From positions 1 to 33,934 of IMG/VR virus record IMGVR_UViG_3300006102_000004: a DNA stretch of 33,934 bases. One strand, 5' to 3'. The translations under genes were made by a program, and so were the position numbers. The notes under the pieces are model-generated. The model saw only the letters and a list, made by a program, of their open reading frames with translations, was not told the origin of the DNA and did not search any database. Source of the DNA: a virus. This document shows, piece after piece, positions 13,471-19,923 of the stretch; the stretch's first letter is position 1; the number at the start of each line of letters is the position of its first letter.

Positions 13471-13903
13471 TTTCACTGGTGCAGTACTGACCAAAATTGA
13501 GCGCACTTCAAAAGAAGGCCGCGCACACTTTTCCGCCTCACTGACTGATAGCCTGAGCAAAGCCATGGAGTGGGGCGAACTACCGGACGGCGCAATCTCA
13601 GTCAAGATGGACGGAGACATTCCAGCGCAGACGGCAACCCTTGTGCCAACTGACAAGGAACTGCGGGAGAAGGGTATCGAGTTCGGAATCACTAAAGTCG
13701 ATGGCTTCCAGGTCGTTCGGCTGGAAGTAGAGCGCACCAAAGGGGTCGCGACCCGGCGTGAAGTAAGATTCGTGGTCGGGTTCGCCGGTGTTGGAATCTG
13801 CGCGCGGCTCGAATCGTACATGACCCGGTTGGGCGACACAAAAGCAAAACTCACGGTCAGCTACATTGAGCAGCAAAAACTCGTGGAGCAGCCGGCTGAA
13901 TGA
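13457..13903 (+). CDS. Hypothetical phage DNA-metabolism protein
   Basis: 148 residues, not recognised. Core strands (MQKIDFTGAVLTKIERTSKEGRAHFSASLTDSL, ISVKMDGDIPAQTATLVPTDK, VDGFQVVRLEVERTKGVATRREVRFVVGF) suggest a mixed beta/alpha fold similar to small phage recombination or single-strand-annealing accessory proteins. The next gene (PD-(D/E)XK nuclease) overlaps it in an ATGA, so both probably act on DNA. No catalytic motif is visible. Confidence 0.5.
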   Translation: MQKIDFTGAVLTKIERTSKEGRAHFSASLTDSLSKAMEWGELPDGAISVKMDGDIPAQTATLVPTDKELREKGIEFGITKVDGFQVVRLEVERTKGVATRREVRFVVGFAGVGICARLESYMTRLGDTKAKLTVSYIEQQKLVEQPAE

Positions 13904-14331
13904 GGAAGTACGGACGGGTCGATGCCAACCACACTGCCATCATCGCCGCGTTGCGAAAGGTCGGCATCACGGCTTTCTCCATCGCCAGCATCGGCAACGG
14001 CAAGGGCGACATCGTAGCGGGCTGGAACGGCCGCAATGTACTTCTCGAAGTAAAGAACCCTAAACAGAAACCATCGAAACAGCGGCTCACGAAAGATGAG
14101 ATCAAGCACCACCGGGAGTGGAATGGGCAGATTGCGGTGGTCAAGACAGCGGAAGAGGCGATAGCGGCGGTGCTGGGCCGCTTGAGGGAAGCGTGTTCGG
14201 CTCCCGACTCTCTCGACAAACTCAGAGGCGTTGTAAAACGCCACAGCCTTGACCGGCTGGCTTCGTTTGTGGATGCCATCGTAGGCAAGCGCCTCACATA
14301 TGAGCGGCTGATTGCGGAGGTGTCCGCATGA
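13900..14331 (+). CDS. PD-(D/E)XK (VRR-NUC-like) nuclease
   Basis: 143 residues. GNGKGDIVAGWNGRNVLLEVKNP carries the nuclease core: D37, 12 residues, then E50-V-K52, i.e. D-x12-ExK. HTAIIAALRKVGITAFSI upstream and LTKDEIKHHREWNGQIAVVKTAEEAI downstream match the VRR-NUC/Hjc-like phage nuclease pattern (W-N-G-Q). These enzymes cut branched DNA during recombination or replication, serving as a resolvase analogue of RusA. ATGA overlaps with both neighbours. Confidence 0.85.
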   Translation: MRKYGRVDANHTAIIAALRKVGITAFSIASIGNGKGDIVAGWNGRNVLLEVKNPKQKPSKQRLTKDEIKHHREWNGQIAVVKTAEEAIAAVLGRLREACSAPDSLDKLRGVVKRHSLDRLASFVDAIVGKRLTYERLIAEVSA

Positions 14332-14810
14332 AGATGTACTACTGGGAAGATCCCGCTGGACTCGGTTGGGACATCGTGGCACAGGCCGATAGCGAGATTG
14401 CCGCTAAGTCCATCGCTAAAGACAAAATCGCGCTGGAAACTTTGCCTGATGATTTTACCAAGATTGCTGAGGCTATCGAACTCGGGAGACCGACCGGAAT
14501 ATTCCATTATTCGGCGGCGCTTTGCATCTTCACTGAAATCGATCCAGTGGATAGCAGGATCAGTAGGCAGGCGCTTTCCGAACTCTCCAAGCAAATGAGA
14601 GAGCGGGCGTCCTTTCACGACAGCGCAAGCTTGACGCGGCTGCTGGAAACCTGGGCGGATGTTTTGGACGCGAAGCCTGATGCTGGATGGGCAGATCGGA
14701 ATCGTGGCGATCTGAAAAACGAGCAAGAGAGAGTCGCGATGCTTGCCGTAAACAGGGCTTGCAAAGGTAAGCCCCTCCAGGATGCGGATATTGACGAGGA
14801 TTGCCGATGA
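14328..14810 (+). CDS. Hypothetical protein in replication run
   Basis: 160 residues, ATGA coupled to the nuclease. Two parts: an N-terminal beta segment (MKMYYWEDPAGLGWDIVAQADSEIAA) and a C-terminal helical acid segment (LLETWADVLDAKPDAGWADRNRGDLKNEQERVAML). No family recognised. Stop codon overlaps the next ATG. Confidence 0.55.
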   Translation: MKMYYWEDPAGLGWDIVAQADSEIAAKSIAKDKIALETLPDDFTKIAEAIELGRPTGIFHYSAALCIFTEIDPVDSRISRQALSELSKQMRERASFHDSASLTRLLETWADVLDAKPDAGWADRNRGDLKNEQERVAMLAVNRACKGKPLQDADIDEDCR

Positions 14811-14965
14811 GCCCGGAATGTCAGCACGATTGGAAAGAAGAGTACTACGGAACCCGCTGCATGAAATGTGATCTGTTCTATCCGTATGGTTGTGCTCCGT
14901 GGGACGATGAAGATCCTTGGTCGAGTGAAAACGATTATGTTGCAGCTTGCGGAGAACAGTCATGA
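14807..14965 (+). CDS. Small Cys-rich zinc-ribbon-like protein
   Basis: 52 residues. Cys/His pattern: C5, H7, C18, C21 (CxH...CxxC), then C29 and C48, with acidic DDEDPW. A zinc-binding ribbon is likely. Starts in an ATGA overlap with 14810 and ends overlapping ATG 14962. Possible DNA- or RNA-polymerase-binding accessory protein. Confidence 0.5.
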   Translation: MSPECQHDWKEEYYGTRCMKCDLFYPYGCAPWDDEDPWSSENDYVAACGEQS

Positions 14966-15066
14966 TCGGCAAAGTGAAAATAATGCAAAGAAAGGCTAAA
15001 GGGAGTCATGTATATAATTCCCCAAATTTGATTAGACACACCCTCGGCAGAGGGTGTATTCTGTAG
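14962..15066 (+). CDS. Possible 34-aa basic peptide
   Basis: ATG 14962 overlaps the upstream TGA; the ORF ends TAG 15064-15066. The product is basic (MIGKVKIMQRKAKGSHVYN..) and has no family. The ORF runs through a TATAAT and a perfect 8-bp stem hairpin, so it may be chance, and the region may instead be a leader. Confidence 0.2.
   Translation: MIGKVKIMQRKAKGSHVYNSPNLIRHTLGRGCIL
15013..15018 (+). promoter_or_regulatory. Candidate -10 box before the replication gene
   Basis: TATAAT matches consensus, but no -35 match was found at 16-18 bp and the extended -10 spacing is off by one base. It could start a transcript whose leader contains the hairpin at 15038-15057. Confidence 0.3.
15038..15057. 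promoter_or_regulatory. Perfect 8-bp stem hairpin in replication-gene leader
   Basis: ACACCCTC (15038-15045), loop GGCA, GAGGGTGT (15050-15057). No T-tract follows (ATTCTG), so not a normal terminator. Located between a TATAAT and the replication gene. Confidence 0.45.
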
Positions 15067-15179
15067 TCCAAAAGGTGGTCTGGAGAAGACCGACCAAGGT
15101 GAGCACCAACAACCTCATCTTAGCGCAACTCCAGATCCAGGTCAATCCGAAAAGGAGCATTTGCGTGAGTATAAGGTTA

Positions 15180-15920
15180 ATGTCTCAGGTCTGGTCGATG
15201 GACCTGCATCACACGAGTAAGATGGTTTTGTTGGCACTCGCCGACAGTGCCAACGACGAGGGGCTGTGTTGGCCTTCAATTTCAACAGTATCCAAGAAAA
15301 CAAGCCTAAGCGAGAGGTCCGTCCAGCGGTGTATTGTAAGACTGGAGACATTGACACTCTTACGGCGCGACCAACGCGACCAGCAATCCTCGCATTTTTG
15401 GATCACTCTCGCAAGTAATTCCCCGGTGACACACAGTCACCCCCCGGTGACAGCCTGTCACCGGGGGGGTGACTGGCTGTCACCCAGAATCATAAGGGGA
15501 ACCGTAAGTGAACCAGAAGAACACACCACACTACCTACTCAAGTAGTAACGCCAGTTGAGAAATTTTCTCCGATTGTGGTGTGCGCCGAATTCAACCGAA
15601 AGTATCCAGGGCAGAAAAGCGAACTTGCTACTCAGCTTTTCCTGAGCATCGTAAACTCCCCTGGCGATGCCAAACTACTTCTTGCGAACCTGGAAAGCTA
15701 CATTGCTTGCGACCAGTGGCGGCGAGGGATTGTGCCATCTGCGGAGAATTGGCTCTCGAAGGGAATGTGGAAGTACTCGCCTCCGAATGGTCCACAGTCG
15801 GCAAAATCCTCACTGAATCGATGGATCGAACAAAACGAGCAAAGAGCTACACGGGGCAAGCGCGAGGAAACAATCGACACGCCGGAAAAGTGGGCCGCGC
15901 TAGAGAGGGAGTTTGGGTGA
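15180..15920 (+). CDS. Replication initiation (lambda O-like) protein with internal origin
   Basis: 246 residues from ATG 15180, with AAGG five bases upstream; the frame is open further upstream but the family start is here. Residues 1-79 are a winged-HTH (MSQVWSMDLHHTSKMVLLALADSANDEGLCWPSISTVSKKTSLSERSVQRCIVRLETLTLL), typical of phage O/DnaT-like initiators that bind iterons. Residues 82-102 are a Pro/Gly/His-rich linker encoded by the iteron array. The C-terminal half (FNRKYPGQKSELATQLFLSIV...RRGIVPSAENWLSKGMWKYSPP) resembles the helicase-loader-interacting half of such proteins. It should melt the origin and load the host helicase; no separate loader gene was identified. Confidence 0.75.
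   Translation: MSQVWSMDLHHTSKMVLLALADSANDEGLCWPSISTVSKKTSLSERSVQRCIVRLETLTLLRRDQRDQQSSHFWITLASNSPVTHSHPPVTACHRGGDWLSPRIIRGTVSEPEEHTTLPTQVVTPVEKFSPIVVCAEFNRKYPGQKSELATQLFLSIVNSPGDAKLLLANLESYIACDQWRRGIVPSAENWLSKGMWKYSPPNGPQSAKSSLNRWIEQNEQRATRGKREETIDTPEKWAALEREFG
15425..15484. other. Iteron array: predicted replication origin inside the O-like gene
   Basis: Three copies of GGTGAC-N5-GTCACC (17 bp): 15425-15441, 15446-15462, 15468-15484, with starts 21 and 22 bp apart (about two helical turns). The second has long C/G runs extending the symmetry to about 14 bp each side. Lambda-like phages carry palindromic iterons inside gene O, and the encoded segment here is the flexible linker between the initiator's domains. 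The 3' flank (15487-15560) is AT-richer and may be the unwinding region. Confidence 0.7.
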
Positions 15921-15926
15921 TTTTGC

Positions 15927-16118
15927 GTGGCTCTTCAAAAAGCGAACAAACTTGCGGATGTACCACCCTGGGAGCCCGGCGTCCCGTTGCGAGACTGGAT
16001 TTGGCTACAGCACGCGCGGTCGATGCGCTCGGCCGAGGTCGCCCGGCCGGCGCCACCTGAACCTATGAGCCCAAAGCACAAACAGTTACCGCTGCGCGGC
16101 GAGACTAACTATGATTGA
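15927..16118 (+). CDS. Small Trp/Arg-rich hypothetical protein
   Basis: 63 residues from GTG 15927, in the same frame as the replication gene and six bases after its stop. ALQKANKLADVPPWEPGVPLRDWIWLQHARSMRSAEVARPAPPEPMSPKHKQLPLRGETNYD has a helix then a Pro-rich tail. Its TGA (16116-16118) overlaps ATG 16111. Possible helicase-loader substitute or accessory; no match recognised. Confidence 0.45.
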   Translation: MALQKANKLADVPPWEPGVPLRDWIWLQHARSMRSAEVARPAPPEPMSPKHKQLPLRGETNYD

Positions 16119-16308
16119 GCCGCATCGGCGAGAGCAGGAATACGCTGCCATGCGGGAGCGCCTGAAGGTGGCAAAGGTTATCAACCCCGAGCTGGCTCAC
16201 CAGGTGGCCGTGTTACAGCGCGAGAATCGCCGGCTGAAGCGTATGATCGAAAAACGCGACAAGGCGATCGAGCGGATCAGAAAAGCGCTTGCATATTCGC
16301 GCGAGTAG
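16111..16308 (+). CDS. Small coiled-coil protein
   Basis: 65 residues. Residues 22-64 (KVINPELAHQVAVLQRENRRLKRMIEKRDKAIERIRKALAYSRE) show leucine/isoleucine heptads, a leucine-zipper-like coiled coil. Starts inside the 15927 gene (overlap 8 nt). It ends inside the promoter for 16334. Likely a dimerising accessory protein. Confidence 0.55.
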   Translation: MIEPHRREQEYAAMRERLKVAKVINPELAHQVAVLQRENRRLKRMIEKRDKAIERIRKALAYSRE

Positions 16309-16333
16309 CGATAAGATGGCTCCGAGGTAACCA
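16289..16333 (+). promoter_or_regulatory. Promoter with operator box for 16334 operon
   Basis: TTGCAT (16289-16294), 17-bp spacer, TAAGAT (16312-16317); box ATTCGCGCGAGT at 16295-16306. Nearly the same as the 5158-5186 promoter (GCTTGCATAnTnGCGCGAGTAGCG-nTAAG pattern). A Shine-Dalgarno (GAGGTAA, near 16323-16329) precedes ATG 16334. Confidence 0.7.
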
Positions 16334-16969
16334 ATGCCAGACGAACAAGTCCGAGTAGTCGCCGATCCGGCTCCCTGCAAGTTTTTACCGGCCACCACTT
16401 CACGCGCGGAAGCCGGTAGTCCGGAATTCGCGGAAGACCGAACCCAGGTAAACTCGCTCAACAATAAATTCCTTTTCGACGCTTCGCTGCTGAAGTTCAT
16501 GGACGGGCTCATGCGCGGTGGCGATCACTTGGCCGACCTGCAAGCGCGCGGGCTTCAGTCGCTCGATGAGTCGATCAATCTTTCGAAGCAGGTTCACGCG
16601 AAGTTCTTTGAGGGACTCGACGACCGCGCGAAACTCGACACTACCACGCGTGCCCAGGCGCTTCGGCACGAGGGCGACAATGCCTATGTGACCCGCTACG
16701 ATCTCTCCAATCCCGTAACGACCGGCACCGGCGATGCTGTCCGCGCCGCCGCTTACACACCGAACCGCGCGACCGATGTTGCCGCTTCAGGCGTTTCGGT
16801 CTCGGCCGAGGCCGTTGCGGCCAACGTCGCCAACTTAATGACGGCCACTCTTGTGCCGTTCACTGCGGCTCTCCAGCAGTTGATCGAGAGTCTCGCAACC
16901 ACCAACGCCTCGATCGCTAATGTGCTAGCGCAAGCGCAGCCCAAAAGCGGCACGGGGACGGGAGCATAA
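16334..16969 (+). CDS. Hypothetical helical phage protein
   Basis: 211 residues with a leader and RBS. N-terminal ~40 residues are disordered; the centre (FMDGLMRGGDHLADLQARGLQSLDESINLSKQVHAKFFEGLDDRAKLDTTTR) is amphipathic helical; the C-terminus (Val/Ala-rich, SVSAEAVAANVANLMTATLVPFTAALQQLIESLATTNASIANVLAQAQ) is a long helix. Such architecture suits a virion scaffold or tail accessory, but it is operator-controlled, so function remains open. Confidence 0.5.
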   Translation: MPDEQVRVVADPAPCKFLPATTSRAEAGSPEFAEDRTQVNSLNNKFLFDASLLKFMDGLMRGGDHLADLQARGLQSLDESINLSKQVHAKFFEGLDDRAKLDTTTRAQALRHEGDNAYVTRYDLSNPVTTGTGDAVRAAAYTPNRATDVAASGVSVSAEAVAANVANLMTATLVPFTAALQQLIESLATTNASIANVLAQAQPKSGTGTGA

Positions 16970-16970
16970 T

Positions 16971-17285
16971 ATGAGCTTTTGGTCTTCTCTTTTTCACGGG
17001 ATCGAAGTCGGTGTTGGGATCGCCACTTCGCCCGGCATCGCGCCGATTATCAGCGTACTTCCGGGCGGCTCGATCATCTCGTCCATCCTAAAAGCGATCC
17101 TTGCCGCCGAAAAGCTAGTGCCCGCATCCGGCAACGGGCCAGCAAAGAAAGTCGCGGTGACGGCGCTGGTGACAGCGCAGCACCCGACGGTCGAGCCAGC
17201 GAAACTGAGCACAGCGATTGACACCATCGTGGCAGCGCTGAATCAACTTGAGGTCGCTGCGGCCGCTGTCGCGCCGGTAAAGTAG
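16971..17285 (+). CDS. Small Ala/Val-rich membrane-associated protein (possible lysis-module or tail accessory)
   Basis: 104 residues; GGGAG lies about nine bases before ATG 16971. MSFWSSLFHGIEVGVGIATSPGIAPIISVLPGGSIISSILKAILAAEKLVP has a hydrophobic, Gly-rich N-terminal half with helices, and the remainder is Ala/Val-rich (KKVAVTALVTAQHP...TIVAALNQLEVAAAAVAPVK). This type of sequence is common beside phage lysis genes, but a canonical holin (two or three TM helices) is not clear. Placed between the 16334 gene and the amidase. Confidence 0.45.
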   Translation: MSFWSSLFHGIEVGVGIATSPGIAPIISVLPGGSIISSILKAILAAEKLVPASGNGPAKKVAVTALVTAQHPTVEPAKLSTAIDTIVAALNQLEVAAAAVAPVK

Positions 17286-17295
17286 AAAGGAAAAA

Positions 17296-17760
17296 ATGTC
17301 TTACGACGCAAAACTATTCATTCCACCGAATCCCGCTGAGGGCGCAACCCCGGCGCAAGCCGCTCACGTGTTGGCGATCTGTGGCAAGATCGGGCTACTC
17401 TCCACCCAGGCGCAGACGGACATCTACGCCCTGGCCACGCCGACTACTGGGCCTATCGGCGCGCCTTACGTGCCATTCGATCAACTGACCGATGTCAACC
17501 CGGACACCGGCTACAATCTGTGTATCGGGCAAAAGTTCCAGGATCAGATGGACCCGCAGTTCACTCAGTGTTCCGTGCTGGTGACACTGATCAATGCAAG
17601 CAATTTCACGGAGTTAGTGGCGACAATGGCCAACGGGTTGTACACCCCGGACAAATTCAATGCGTTGTACGCCGTCCCTGGCGTGTCTGACGCGGTGGCT
17701 GCGTTCTTTGCGCCACCGGTTCCGGTGGTAATCCCTCAAAGCGCGGCAAAGAAAGCCTAG
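17296..17760 (+). CDS. Hypothetical protein before terminator
   Basis: 154 residues with AAAGGA upstream. N-terminal SYDAKLFIPPNPAEGATPAQAAHVLAICGKIGLLSTQAQTDIYALATPTTGPIGAPYVPFDQLTDVNPDTGYNLC, then a helical part ending in Pro/Val-rich PPVPVVIPQSAAKKA. No family recognised. Directly followed by a rho-independent terminator, so it is the last gene of the 16334 operon. Confidence 0.5.
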   Translation: MSYDAKLFIPPNPAEGATPAQAAHVLAICGKIGLLSTQAQTDIYALATPTTGPIGAPYVPFDQLTDVNPDTGYNLCIGQKFQDQMDPQFTQCSVLVTLINASNFTELVATMANGLYTPDKFNALYAVPGVSDAVAAFFAPPVPVVIPQSAAKKA

Positions 17761-17769
17761 AAGGGTTTA

Positions 17770-17811
17770 GGACCCGCTTCACTCGGGGGGGGGCTGCGGG
17801 TCCCTATTTTT
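17770..17811 (+). terminator. Rho-independent terminator
   Basis: Stem GGACCCGC (17770-17777) and GCGGGTCC (17796-17803), loop including a G9 run, followed by CTATTTTT. It ends the operon 8 nt before the amidase start, leaving no room for a normal promoter and RBS there. Confidence 0.85.
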
Positions 17812-17818
17812 GTGCAAT

Positions 17819-18391
17819 ATGATTCTGCCAGTCCGTTATCCCGCCGCAATCTGGAAACCGCTTCTCAACCATTCCTCTCTGGGGCAACTCTCGTTTCGTA
17901 AAATGATCGTCTTACACTCGACTGAGGGCACCACAGCCCAGAGCGCCATCAACACCTTCGCCCAGAGCGTCTTTCCAAATCGCGTCTCGGCTCATTTTGT
18001 GATTGATCGGGACGGTACAGTCTACCAACTCGTGGACTGCAACGACACTGCTTGGCACGCCAGCGCGGTCAACAGCATCTCGATCGGCATCGAGCACGTC
18101 GCGCTCTCGCAGGCGGGTGCCGACTGGTATAACCAAGCAAACGCCACGAAGCCGGGCTGGGTAAGGATGGTGCCACTGCTGGCGACCAACGAGCAGTACA
18201 CCGCGAGTTCCAAATTGGTAACGTGGTTGTGCGCTCAAATGCACATTCCATGCGACAGCAACCACGTCAAGCCGCACTCAGTCGCTAGTCCCCGGGATCA
18301 GCACACCGGCTGTTGCACGGCGACACTGGACCCAGCCAAGGTGATTTCATTGGCGCAGGGCTGGCAATCTTTACCCGCGAATGGCGACTGA
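17819..18391 (+). CDS. N-acetylmuramoyl-L-alanine amidase (Amidase_2) endolysin
   Basis: 190 residues from ATG 17819 (TTG 17810 is a less likely alternative). KMIVLHSTEGTTA gives the first zinc His (H33), SAHFVIDRDGTVYQLVD and TAWHAS (H80) the substrate walls, SISIGIEH the general acid/base region (E92), and PHSVASPRDQHTGCC the later zinc ligands (H153/H162 and Cys). This fits the T7-lysozyme-like Amidase_2 family that cleaves the MurNAc-L-Ala bond in peptidoglycan. No signal peptide, so it needs a holin or other release route. The stop overlaps the next gene by 11 nt. The terminator just upstream suggests control by read-through. Confidence 0.85.
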   Translation: MILPVRYPAAIWKPLLNHSSLGQLSFRKMIVLHSTEGTTAQSAINTFAQSVFPNRVSAHFVIDRDGTVYQLVDCNDTAWHASAVNSISIGIEHVALSQAGADWYNQANATKPGWVRMVPLLATNEQYTASSKLVTWLCAQMHIPCDSNHVKPHSVASPRDQHTGCCTATLDPAKVISLAQGWQSLPANGD

Positions 18392-19052
18392 AGAAGAAAA
18401 AACGGCGATTCGCCAAGCGCTTACCGATGTGCGGAATCCCTGCATTGTTGAGTTGGGCGCTCACTGCGGCGAGGATGAACCTTGGCTACGCGACGCATGC
18501 CAAGTGGTGCCGAAGTACGTCCTGGTCGAGCCGGACCCGCGAAACGTGCAAATGATCATCCGCGAGGGCATCAATTACGCCCGGCGTGGCATTACCTGCG
18601 AAAGCAGACGCGTCATCGTCGGTGCTGTTGCAGAAACCAACGCAACCCGCGAATTTTGGATGAGCGACAACGCGCGCACCGGCGACCACGGTTCTGGATC
18701 GCTGCGCCGGCCGACTGGGCATATCGAGGGAATGCCCTGGATCACTTTCGACCGCAAGACGATGGTTGAATGCTACTCGCTGGACTTCATCTTTGACAGT
18801 CAGTGGCTGCACAAGATCGACCTATTGTGGGTGGACATCCAGGGAGCCGAGCGGGACATGATCGCGGGTGGCCAGATGGCGCTGAAGTATACCCGGTACC
18901 TGTTCATGGAAGCCGAAGAGGTCGAGCTCTATGAAGGGGAAGCGCTCAAACACGAACTTATCGCGATGCTCTCGGGGTGGACGCTACTAAAGGACTTTGG
19001 GTACAACATCTTCCTGAGAAACGAAAACTTCAGCGACCGAGGACCGCGATGA
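18381..19052 (+). CDS. FkbM family methyltransferase
   Basis: 223 residues. The SAM-binding motif I is CIVELGAHCGED (21-32), followed by VLVEPDPRN, and the later LLWVDIQGAE is the FkbM fingerprint. FkbM enzymes O-methylate sugars or small molecules; here it is coupled to a glycosyltransferase at 19049 (ATGA overlap) and probably methylates a sugar added by it. Overlaps the amidase by 11 nt. Confidence 0.85.
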   Translation: MATEEEKTAIRQALTDVRNPCIVELGAHCGEDEPWLRDACQVVPKYVLVEPDPRNVQMIIREGINYARRGITCESRRVIVGAVAETNATREFWMSDNARTGDHGSGSLRRPTGHIEGMPWITFDRKTMVECYSLDFIFDSQWLHKIDLLWVDIQGAERDMIAGGQMALKYTRYLFMEAEEVELYEGEALKHELIAMLSGWTLLKDFGYNIFLRNENFSDRGPR

Positions 19053-19918
19053 AACTGATCGCGCTGATGCCGGTGCGCAATGAGGATTGGGGTCTTGGCC
19101 TCACGTTGCGTGCCGCGCTGATGTGGGTGGACGAAGTGATCGTGCTGCTGCACGCTTGCACAGACGAGAGCTCAAGTATCGCGCGGCGGGTCTCTGTTGA
19201 GAGCGGCGGTCGGGTGGTGGTCTGTAGCCAGTTCGATCCAATTTGGGCCGAGATGAGCCATCGCCAGCAATTACTGCACATTGCCCGCACTCGCGGAGCA
19301 ACCCACATTGCGCTGATCGACGCGGATGAAATTCTGAGTGGCAATCTACTGACAAGAAATCTGATGCCTCATGCTGGCGTTGGCACCATTTTGCAGCTTC
19401 CCATGGCTTGTCTTGCGCGCGGAATTGGCCGCTACTATACCTCGGGTATCTGGTACAACAACTGGGTCACGACAATGTTTCAAGACACCCCGGAAGCGCA
19501 CTGGCAGAGCGAGACCAGGGGCGGCTACGACTTTCACCATCGCCACCCGTTTGGTGTTCCTCTGAGCTTCTACCGCCCAATCGCGCAATCGGAGGGCGGC
19601 CTGATGCACCTTCAGTTTCTTGATGAGCGCCGGCTGCGCGCCAAGCAGGCGCTCTACAAAATGACGGAGCGGTTGCGCTGGCCCGACAAGCACAGTCCCG
19701 AGCAGGTCAATAATCTCTACAACCCCGCCGTCTACCAGAGCGATCCAACACGTGTTGGCACGGCAGAGGTGCCGGAGTCCTGGTGGGCACCGTACAAAGA
19801 CCTGCTCCAGCACCTTCATGCCGACTCCGAGCCCTGGCAGGAAGCCGAGTGTAAGCGGCTCTGGGCTGAGCACGACACACAGACATTCGCGGGATTGGAC
19901 CTTTTCGGTGTAGTCTAG
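19049..19918 (+). CDS. Family 2 glycosyltransferase
   Basis: 289 residues. N-terminal MKLIALMPVRNED...VDEVIVLLHACTDES is the GT-A strand set; HIALIDADEILSG contains DxD (DADE, 91-94). C-terminal (PEAHWQSETRGGYDFHHRHPFG...) has His/Asp residues consistent with acceptor contact. ATGA overlap with the FkbM gene suggests one enzyme pathway. Contains a perfect 14-bp palindrome CCAACACGTGTTGG (19745-19758), unrelated to parS. Confidence 0.8.
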   Translation: MKLIALMPVRNEDWGLGLTLRAALMWVDEVIVLLHACTDESSSIARRVSVESGGRVVVCSQFDPIWAEMSHRQQLLHIARTRGATHIALIDADEILSGNLLTRNLMPHAGVGTILQLPMACLARGIGRYYTSGIWYNNWVTTMFQDTPEAHWQSETRGGYDFHHRHPFGVPLSFYRPIAQSEGGLMHLQFLDERRLRAKQALYKMTERLRWPDKHSPEQVNNLYNPAVYQSDPTRVGTAEVPESWWAPYKDLLQHLHADSEPWQEAECKRLWAEHDTQTFAGLDLFGVV

Positions 19919-19923
19919 GATCA

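Noticed and set aside
13857-14972. 371-aa minus-strand ORF across the nuclease run
   Set aside because: Antisense of four ATGA-coupled genes with clear PD-(D/E)XK motif; no promoter or RBS on that strand.
19745-19758. Perfect palindrome CCAACACGTGTTGG as another parS site
   Set aside because: Outside the CACGTG core it does not match parS (needs GTT/AAC arms) and it lies inside a glycosyltransferase coding sequence.
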